A stretch of 28,496 nt of DNA, taken from an uncultured Clostridia bacterium (GTDB lineage: Bacteria > Bacillota > Clostridia > Lachnospirales > Lachnospiraceae). The translations under genes and the position numbers were made by a program. The notes under the pieces were generated by a model. The model did no database searches and had not been told where the DNA came from. It worked only from the letters and a program-made list of their open reading frames with translations. The stretch lies in the NCBI GenBank assembly GCA_946611595.1, contig CAMODY010000003.1, positions 1 to 28,496 on the forward strand, in the 5' to 3' direction. This document shows, one piece after another, positions 24,083-28,496 of this stretch (the first letter of the stretch is position 1; every line of letters starts with the position of its first letter).

Positions 24083-25068
24083 AAAACGGAGTGATCAATG
24101 TATATAAAGAGGCCGGAATGACTTCTTTTCAGGTGGTGTATCAAATCCGAAAACTCACTGGAGAGAAAAAGGTCGGTCATACGGGGACGCTGGATCCGGA
24201 TGCGACAGGCGTTCTTCCTGTTTGTATTGGAAAGGCTACGAAGCTTGTGGACTCTTTGATGGATAGTGATAAAGAGTATAGAGCAAAAATGCTATTTGGA
24301 AGAAAAACTGATACACAGGACATATCCGGTGAAATCCTGGACTTTATGGAAAACAGGGAAGTCCACCGTGTTTTGAAGGAAAAAGAGAAAAGTATAAATA
24401 AACTTTCCGGAGATATTGCGATTCCTTCTGTTTTACAGGAGACCTTTCAAAAATTTACCGGAAAGATCGAGCAGCTTCCTCCAATGTATTCCGCGGTGAA
24501 GGTGGGCGGAGTGAAACTGGTCGATGCAGCGCGAAAAGGAAAAGAAATAGAGCGCAAAAGACGGTCGGCTTTCATTTATGAAATAAAAGATATTTTAGTT
24601 TCCGGATGGGAACAAGACGAAGAGCCGCTTACAGCGGAGTTTACGGTCAGTTGTTCGAAGGGAACTTATATCAGGACCTTATGTGAGGATATGGGAGAGT
24701 ACTTAGGCATACCAGCTTGTATGGAAACGCTTGAGAGGACCAGGACCAGCGGGATGGATCTAGGTACGGCTCATACACTTAGTGAAATCCAAAAGACAAA
24801 AGATGCGGGGAAACTTGAAGATTTAATCATCCCAACCGACCATTTTTTGACGAACTTTCCGTCACTTACGGTAACGGATGAGGCTGTAAGAAAACTGCTT
24901 TTTGGAAACTATCTTTCTGAAGAAGAAATTGAAAGCAGGGAAGAAGCTAAGGAACTGCGCTACAGGGTCTATGACAGAAAAGGGACTTTTTACGCTCTGT
25001 ACTATTTTGACCCAAAAGATAATTGGTACAAATGCGAAAAAATGTTTATAGATGAACCGCAGCATTAG
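24079..25068 (+). CDS. truB: tRNA pseudouridine(55) synthase TruB
   Basis: Makes pseudouridine-55 in the T-loop of tRNAs. GVINVYKEAGMTSFQVV, KKVGHTGTLDPDATGVLPVCIGKATK (D39 catalytic nucleophile), LPPMYSAVKVGGVKLVDAARKGKE and FTVSCSKGTYIRTLCEDMGEYLG are all present. 329 aa is slightly long: between GEILDF and QKFTGKIEQ there are roughly 20 more residues than I expect (ENREVHRVLKEKEKSIN..., near residues 92-125). The C-terminal domain (about 255-329) is PUA-like. The ATG overlaps the nrnA stop by 4 bp. Confidence 0.95.
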   Translation: MKNGVINVYKEAGMTSFQVVYQIRKLTGEKKVGHTGTLDPDATGVLPVCIGKATKLVDSLMDSDKEYRAKMLFGRKTDTQDISGEILDFMENREVHRVLKEKEKSINKLSGDIAIPSVLQETFQKFTGKIEQLPPMYSAVKVGGVKLVDAARKGKEIERKRRSAFIYEIKDILVSGWEQDEEPLTAEFTVSCSKGTYIRTLCEDMGEYLGIPACMETLERTRTSGMDLGTAHTLSEIQKTKDAGKLEDLIIPTDHFLTNFPSLTVTDEAVRKLLFGNYLSEEEIESREEAKELRYRVYDRKGTFYALYYFDPKDNWYKCEKMFIDEPQH

Positions 25069-25076
25069 AGAAAAAA

Positions 25077-26021
25077 GTGAAACTGATTACAGACATTGAA
25101 AACATACAACTGAATCATACGATCGTTACGCTTGGAAAGTTTGATGGAAACCATATCGGTCATCAGCTTTTATTTGAGACCGCTGTTAATAAAAAAGAAG
25201 AAGGGGACAGTGTAGTAATCTTCACATTTTCTGTTCCGCCGGCAAAAGTGGTCGGAAAAGATGAAACACAGACACTTCGAACCATCCAGACACATGGGGA
25301 GCGAATCCTTCAGGACTATCCGAATGGTGTGGATTACGTGGTCGAATTCCCCTTTAACGAAAAGACCAGAAGTATGTCACCTGAGAAGTTTGTAAAGAAT
25401 ATCCTTGTTGATAAGCTTGGGGTCAAGACAATCGTTGTAGGAGAAGACTTTCGCTTTGGAAAAGACAGAGCCGGAAGCGTTGTTACGCTTCAAGAGATGG
25501 GAAAAGAGTATGGCTTTGAGGTGATTGCGCTTAAAAAAGTAACATATCAAGTCAAGGACAAAGAAGAAGCACAGGAAGTCAGTTCCACGCTGATCAAAGA
25601 AGAAATCCAAAAGGGCAATATGGAAGATGTCAATGCGATGCTTGGCTGTCCTTTTGCTGTAACGGGCGAAGTACTTCATGGCAAGCATTATGGAAGGACG
25701 ATCGGGTTTCCGACGATCAATCTTTCTGTGCCGGAAGATAAGATCATGCCTCCGAATGGAGTGTATGCAACAAAGGTCTGCTTTGATGGAAGAACGCTTC
25801 CATCAATCACGAATGTAGGAGTTCGTCCGACCTTTGACGATGGAGAGCAGAGAACGGTAGAGACCAACATTTTTGATTTTAACGAAGATATCTACGGCAA
25901 GATTGTACGCGTCGATTTTTATAAATTTATCCGTCCGGAAAGAAAATTTGCTTCCGGTCAGGAATTAATGGAAGAAATTCAGAGAAATGTAGTCGAGGTG
26001 AGAGACTACTTTGACAAATAG
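25077..26021 (+). CDS. ribF: Bifunctional riboflavin kinase/FAD synthetase
   Basis: Phosphorylates riboflavin to FMN and adenylates FMN to FAD. The N-terminal FAD synthetase domain shows VTLGKFDGNHIGHQLL (nucleotidyltransferase motif, about residues 17-32) and VVGEDFRFGKDRAG. The C-terminal flavokinase domain (about 190-314) shows GRTIGFPTINL, MPPNGVYATKV, ITNVGVRPTF and the VETNIFDF block (catalytic Glu region). 314 aa is typical. The start is GTG, 8 nt after the truB stop, with a weak purine-rich SD. Its usual position at the end of the nusA-infB-truB cluster is kept. Confidence 0.95.
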   Translation: MKLITDIENIQLNHTIVTLGKFDGNHIGHQLLFETAVNKKEEGDSVVIFTFSVPPAKVVGKDETQTLRTIQTHGERILQDYPNGVDYVVEFPFNEKTRSMSPEKFVKNILVDKLGVKTIVVGEDFRFGKDRAGSVVTLQEMGKEYGFEVIALKKVTYQVKDKEEAQEVSSTLIKEEIQKGNMEDVNAMLGCPFAVTGEVLHGKHYGRTIGFPTINLSVPEDKIMPPNGVYATKVCFDGRTLPSITNVGVRPTFDDGEQRTVETNIFDFNEDIYGKIVRVDFYKFIRPERKFASGQELMEEIQRNVVEVRDYFDK

Positions 26022-26988
26022 CTCTTCTGAAAGAAGCAACATGAAAGCAAAAAACGAAAATCAACAATTAAAGAGTTCCGGGATTCTTGTACTTGCCTCA
26101 CTGATCTGGGGCATTTCCTTTGCATTCCAGAGCATGGGAGGAAAGGCGCTGGGTGCCTATACCTTTAATTCTGCCCGGCTTTTGCTTGGAGCACTCATGC
26201 TGTTCATCATTACCCGGTTTTCAGATAACTGGGGGATCTCAAAACGCCCGGTTACAAGAGAAGAGAAAAAACTGCAGTTTACGACCGGGCTTCTTTGCGG
26301 GATCTTTCTATGTATCGCAACAAACTTACAACAGGTAGCTTTAAATCTGGGATCCGCAGCAGGGAAGGCAGGTTTCTTAACGGCGACCTATATCCTGATG
26401 GTGCCGCTGATCTGTCTTTTCTTTAAACAGATGTGCGGATGGAATGTCTGGGTGGCAGTTGCGATTGCGTTAGTTGGATTATATTTTCTGTGCATGCAGG
26501 GAGCTTTTTCTTTTTCCACTCCGGATATTTTACTGCTACTTTGTGCACTTGGGTTTTCTCTTCAGATCCTTGTGATCGATCGAAGAGGACAAAAAGTGGA
26601 TTCTTTGAGGCTGTCCGGCATGCAGTTTCTGGTAGCAGGCGTTATAACCTTGTTTCCGGCTGTGTTTCTTGAAATTATTCCATATGAAGGCGGCTTTTCT
26701 GCCTGGGCCGGTCTCTGGACATCCGGCAGTATGTGGATCAGTCTTCTATACATGGGAATTATGAGCTGCGGTGTGGCATATACCTTGCAGATCTTTGGCC
26801 AGAAGGGGCTTCAGCCGGCAATCGCTTCGGTATTGATGAGTCTTGAGGCTGTATTCTCTGTATTATTTGGTTGGATCATTCTCGGAGAAAAACTTTCCGG
26901 CAGGGAACTCTTCGGCTGCCTTCTTATCTTTGTGGCAGTCATTCTGGCACAGCTCCGTTTCAATAAAACAAATAATGACACAGTGTAA
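26011..26988 (+). CDS. EamA/DMT-superfamily membrane transporter
   Basis: Polytopic inner-membrane protein of up to 325 aa with about ten hydrophobic segments arranged as two EamA repeats (about residues 25-155 and 165-315). SGILVLASLIWGISFAFQSMGGK and YMGIMSCGVAYTLQIFGQKGLQPAIASVLMSLEAVFSVLFG are typical. Members export amino acids or other small metabolites; the substrate is unknown. TTG 26011 has GAGGTG 10 nt upstream and would overlap ribF by 11 bp; ATG 26041 (NMKAKNENQ) is the alternative with a weaker SD. The last gene in the co-directional run, with no clear terminator after it. Unrelated in function to the translation cluster before it. Confidence 0.87.
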   Translation: MTNSSSERSNMKAKNENQQLKSSGILVLASLIWGISFAFQSMGGKALGAYTFNSARLLLGALMLFIITRFSDNWGISKRPVTREEKKLQFTTGLLCGIFLCIATNLQQVALNLGSAAGKAGFLTATYILMVPLICLFFKQMCGWNVWVAVAIALVGLYFLCMQGAFSFSTPDILLLLCALGFSLQILVIDRRGQKVDSLRLSGMQFLVAGVITLFPAVFLEIIPYEGGFSAWAGLWTSGSMWISLLYMGIMSCGVAYTLQIFGQKGLQPAIASVLMSLEAVFSVLFGWIILGEKLSGRELFGCLLIFVAVILAQLRFNKTNNDTV

Positions 26989-27022
26989 AATTCTGCTTAA
27001 ATACATTTTCGACAGATTGTTG

Positions 27023-27048
27023 ATGTTGCACAATAAATTGTACAACAT
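27023..27048 (+). promoter_or_regulatory. 26-bp dyad, probable operator upstream of the LysR-HTH gene
   Basis: ATGTTGCACAAT (27023-27034), centre AA, ATTGTACAACAT (27037-27048): 11 of 12 positions are symmetric. It ends 12 bp before the -35 element, a usual place for a regulator-binding site. Confidence 0.6.
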
Positions 27049-27066
27049 GCAAAAAAGTATTTGCAT
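27047..27066 (+). promoter_or_regulatory. Second dyad overlapping the -35 of the LysR-HTH promoter
   Basis: ATGCAAA (27047-27053), 6-nt spacer, TTTGCAT (27060-27066), a perfect 7-bp inverted repeat whose right arm contains the -35 TTGCAT. Confidence 0.5.
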
Positions 27067-27089
27067 ATTTTGAGGGTTTAGTATACAAT
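27061..27089 (+). promoter_or_regulatory. Sigma-A-type promoter of the LysR-HTH gene
   Basis: TTGCAT (27061-27066), 17-nt spacer, TACAAT (27084-27089), or TATACA two bases earlier. The predicted start near 27096 leaves a leader of about 75 nt. Confidence 0.7.
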
Positions 27090-27098
27090 GCACGCAGA

Positions 27099-27134
27099 GG
27101 GGGAATTTGGGCTTTGGTCCGAATTTCTCCTTTT
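27099..27134 (+). terminator. Terminator-like leader hairpin (possible attenuator)
   Basis: GGGGGAATTTGG (27099-27110), loop GCTTTGGT, CCGAATTTCTCC (27119-27130), then TTTT: twelve pairs including three G-U. It lies between the promoter and the ATG at 27170, where an ordinary terminator would be self-defeating. Confidence 0.55.
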
Positions 27135-27169
27135 ACTCATTAATAAGAAATAACGTCGGGGGAATTATT

Positions 27170-27433
27170 ATGACGAGTAATCAGATCAGTATCTTTTTGG
27201 CAATGACGGAGAATCTCAGCTTTTCCAAGACAGCTGAAGAATTCTACATCACACAGCCTACTGTAAGCAGACAGATCAGTATGTTGGAAGAAGAATGGGG
27301 TGTGCGCCTGTTTGAGCGCAATAAACGTCATGTCAGCATTACGAAAGCCGGTCAGCTTATGGCAGAAATCTGTAAAGAGAATCGTAAGAAACTTGACAGT
27401 GGATTAAATCGAGCAAGAAAGTACAAAAAGTAA
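27170..27433 (+). CDS. Stand-alone LysR-type HTH DNA-binding domain protein
   Basis: 87 aa consisting of only the N-terminal winged helix-turn-helix of a LysR-type regulator: FLAMTENLSFSKTAEEFYITQPTVSRQISMLEEEWGVRLFERN (about residues 9-51), then the start of the linker helix (KAGQLMAEICKENRKKLDSG) and a basic end RARKYKK. Full LysR proteins are about 290-300 aa; the effector-binding domain is absent. Start ATG 27170 has GGGGGA 6 nt upstream; an upstream TTG-started frame (27107) crosses the leader hairpin and is rejected. A strong terminator lies 28 nt after the stop, with no LysR remnant between, so this is a compact gene rather than a recent frameshift. A role as a small DNA-binding regulator or dominant-negative partner is inference. 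Confidence 0.8.
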   Translation: MTSNQISIFLAMTENLSFSKTAEEFYITQPTVSRQISMLEEEWGVRLFERNKRHVSITKAGQLMAEICKENRKKLDSGLNRARKYKK

Positions 27434-27461
27434 TGTGACCCGAGAAAATAGTTATGAAAGG

Positions 27462-27492
27462 AAAGCACATCAAAAGTCTGGTGTGCTTTTTT
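27462..27492 (+). terminator. Rho-independent terminator of the LysR-HTH gene
   Basis: AAAGCACATCA (27462-27472), loop AAAGTC, TGGTGTGCTTT (27479-27489), then TTT followed by ATTT: eleven pairs with one G-U and a long U-run counting the right-arm Ts. Confidence 0.92.
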
Positions 27493-27514
27493 ATTTGGTA
27501 AAGTTTGCAGCTTG

Positions 27515-27543
27515 TTGCATGCGGTATTTTGATTTGATAAAAT
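27515..27543 (+). promoter_or_regulatory. Sigma-A-type promoter of the GntR gene
   Basis: TTGCAT (27515-27520), 17-nt spacer, TAAAAT (27538-27543). The start should fall near 27550, just before a GGTAATACC palindrome (27553-27561). Confidence 0.6.
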
Positions 27544-27552
27544 AATGTACCA

Positions 27553-27561
27553 GGTAATACC
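27553..27561 (+). promoter_or_regulatory. Possible GntR autoregulatory operator
   Basis: GGTAATACC is a 9-bp palindrome just after the predicted transcription start, and a further GGTATT (27523-27528) forms an inverted pair with AATACC (27556-27561) across the -10. FadR-type regulators often bind short GGT/ACC-type dyads. Only positional evidence supports this. Confidence 0.35.
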
Positions 27562-27589
27562 AAACAAGATTCTGTAAGACGGAGGCTCT

Positions 27590-28264
27590 ATGGCTGAAAA
27601 AAGAGTAGTATCACAGGATACAGAAAGCAAGCAGGAACATGTTTATAACAAATTAAAAAAGGACATTCTGGATGGAAAATTTCCGCCAGGTTCTTCAATG
27701 GTGGAGCGAAAACTCTGCGATATTTATAATGTCAGTAGATCGCCAATCCGAAATGCACTTCAGCGGCTTGTACGGGATGGCCTGGTTGCTTTTATTCCGG
27801 GAAAGGGAATGATCGTTCCCGAGATTACGATCGAGGATATCTTCGAAATCTATGATATGATGGAGCTTTTCCAGATTTATGCGATACGAAGATCTGCAGG
27901 TAAAATGAATAAAGTCAGTTTGAATACCTTGGAAAATATCCTGCTGAATATTCGGACCTCGCTTGATCAGGAAAACATTCCGGGAGCCATCCAGTGGGAT
28001 GTGAAGTTCCATGAATTTCTGGTAACGCTTTCCGGCAGCACAAGGCTGAAACAGTTTCATGATCAGATCCATAATCAGATAGAGCGTTTTCTTTCTTATA
28101 CATTAGAAGATACACAGCTGGCAGAAAGATCTTATCTGGAGCATCGCAATATTTATAATTGTCTTGCAGAGGGGGATCTGGATGGTGCAGAAGATGCGAT
28201 CAGCCAGCATTACTCCAATACAAAGCAGTATTATATTAATCGTCTTTTACGAGAACATCTTTAA
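27590..28264 (+). CDS. GntR-family transcriptional regulator, FCD (FadR-like) subfamily
   Basis: Metabolite-responsive repressor or activator of 224 aa. The N-terminal winged helix (about residues 14-80) shows VYNKLKKDILDGKFPPGSSMVERKLCDIYNVSRSPIRNALQRLVRDGLVAFIPGKGMIV, the standard GntR signature. The C-terminal helical FCD domain keeps the putative metal ligands D137, H141 (WDVKFHEF), H185 (LEHRNIY) and H207 (ISQHYS), suggesting a carboxylate ligand bound through a metal. GGAGG lies 4 nt before the ATG. It has its own promoter and is isolated between a terminator and a tRNA gene, so its targets cannot be inferred from neighbours except possibly itself. Confidence 0.92.
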   Translation: MAEKRVVSQDTESKQEHVYNKLKKDILDGKFPPGSSMVERKLCDIYNVSRSPIRNALQRLVRDGLVAFIPGKGMIVPEITIEDIFEIYDMMELFQIYAIRRSAGKMNKVSLNTLENILLNIRTSLDQENIPGAIQWDVKFHEFLVTLSGSTRLKQFHDQIHNQIERFLSYTLEDTQLAERSYLEHRNIYNCLAEGDLDGAEDAISQHYSNTKQYYINRLLREHL

Positions 28265-28292
28265 TTGCAATCTTTTTAGCGAATGCTATAAT
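28265..28292 (+). promoter_or_regulatory. Promoter of tRNA-Gly
   Basis: TTGCAA (28265-28270), 16-nt spacer, consensus TATAAT (28287-28292); the tRNA begins 11 nt later. The -35 starts immediately after the GntR stop codon. Confidence 0.85.
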
Positions 28293-28302
28293 AAAAACAC
28301 TG

Positions 28303-28373
28303 GCGGGGTTAGTACATCGGTAGTATGCGAGCTTCCCAAGCTCGAGAGGCGGGTTCGATTCCCGTACCCCGCT
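28303..28373 (+). tRNA. tRNA-Gly (anticodon CCC)
   Basis: 71-nt cloverleaf read directly. Acceptor GCGGGGT pairs with ACCCCGC; D stem GTAC with GTAT; anticodon stem CGAGC with GCTCG around loop TTCCCAA (CCC at positions 34-36); T arm GCGGG, TTCGATT, CCCGT; discriminator T. The 3' CCA is not encoded. It reads GGG codons. It has its own promoter and terminator. Confidence 0.95.
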
Positions 28374-28377
28374 TAAA

Positions 28378-28410
28378 AGCAGAGGATACTCGAAAAGAGT
28401 ATCCTCTGTT
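28378..28410 (+). terminator. Terminator of tRNA-Gly
   Basis: CAGAGGATACTC (28380-28391), loop GAAAA, GAGTATCCTCTG (28397-28408): twelve perfect pairs starting 7 nt after the tRNA. The following U-tract is short (TT, then CAGG). Confidence 0.75.
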
Positions 28411-28486
28411 CAGGTCAGAATGCGAAGTGTCTAAAAAAAAACATTGGAATCTTGTGTCCGAAAAATGAGACTTCAGAAAGGGAAAA

Positions 28487-28496
28487 ATGAAAGCCA
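28487..28496 (+). CDS. Possible start of a further gene running off the window
   Basis: ATG AAA GCC with an AGAAAGGGA purine-rich SD about 4-5 nt upstream. Only three codons are visible, so no product can be named. The 28411-28486 gap otherwise holds an A9 run (28433-28441) and nothing I can identify. Confidence 0.25.

Noticed and set aside
27107..27169. TTG-initiated N-terminal extension of the LysR-HTH protein
   Set aside because: It starts inside the leader hairpin without an SD, while ATG 27170 has GGGGGA at good spacing and begins at the natural start of the LysR HTH domain.
28164..28376. Open frame spanning the end of the GntR gene and the tRNA
   Set aside because: It overlaps a clear GntR C-terminus in another frame and a clear tRNA-Gly gene.
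1..28496. Mobile elements, CRISPR arrays, toxin-antitoxin or phage-defence genes
   Set aside because: Looked for on both strands; no transposase, integrase, terminal inverted repeats, direct-repeat/spacer pattern or defence-protein motifs were seen.

Overview
The window looks like chromosomal core sequence from an anaerobic, fermentative Firmicute, most likely a Clostridia member close to the Lachnospiraceae. The reasons are pyruvate:ferredoxin oxidoreductase plus Pta/AckA, an LTA-synthase-family protein, the scpAB...cmk-ispH-S1 gene order, Shine-Dalgarno sites of the AGGAGG type, moderate GC and strong A/T-rich sigma-A promoters. The genus cannot be fixed from the sequence alone. Every supported gene is on the + strand, and no stretch longer than about 230 bases lacks a gene. 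I see no IS element, prophage, CRISPR array or defence locus.

Layout. (1) 1-1114: the 3' part of pyruvate:ferredoxin oxidoreductase, followed by a GNRA-capped terminator-like hairpin. (2) 1253-11593: a tightly packed run of cell-envelope and housekeeping genes: LTA-synthase-like protein, membrane-anchored metallophosphoesterase, scpA, scpB, a BaiN/HI0933-type flavoprotein, cmk, ispH, an S1-domain protein, rsmD, coaD and an uncharacterised acidic coiled-coil protein, closed by a strong terminator. (3) 11697-15217: pepD, a WalJ/YycJ-type metallo-hydrolase and tmcAL. (4) 15325-17678: a promoter, then pta and ackA. (5) 17723-26021: a promoter, a leader hairpin and the rimP-nusA-ylxQ-infB-rbfA-nrnA-truB-ribF operon (transcription/translation factors, RNA turnover and modification, flavin synthesis), followed by an EamA transporter. 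(6) 26989-28496: a small regulatory region with an orphan LysR-type DNA-binding domain lacking an effector domain, a GntR/FCD regulator and a tRNA-Gly(CCC), each with a recognisable promoter and terminator.

Functionally, PFOR makes acetyl-CoA, Pta/AckA turn it into acetate and ATP, and TmcAL (directly upstream of pta) uses acetate and ATP to modify tRNA-Met. The rimP operon couples NusA, IF2, RimP, RbfA and TruB, i.e. transcription elongation, ribosome maturation, initiation and tRNA modification.

Most genes are ordinary. The unusual points are: a near-perfect 37-nt palindrome at the start of rsmD; a stand-alone LysR HTH gene with two dyads at its promoter and a terminator-like leader hairpin; absence of ylxR between nusA and ylxQ; an ispH/S1 pair overlapping by 23 nt instead of being fused; a 9-bp-phased ATAAC repeat downstream of tmcAL; and the uncharacterised coiled-coil gene after coaD. 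I did not find convincing evidence of a wholly new multi-gene system.
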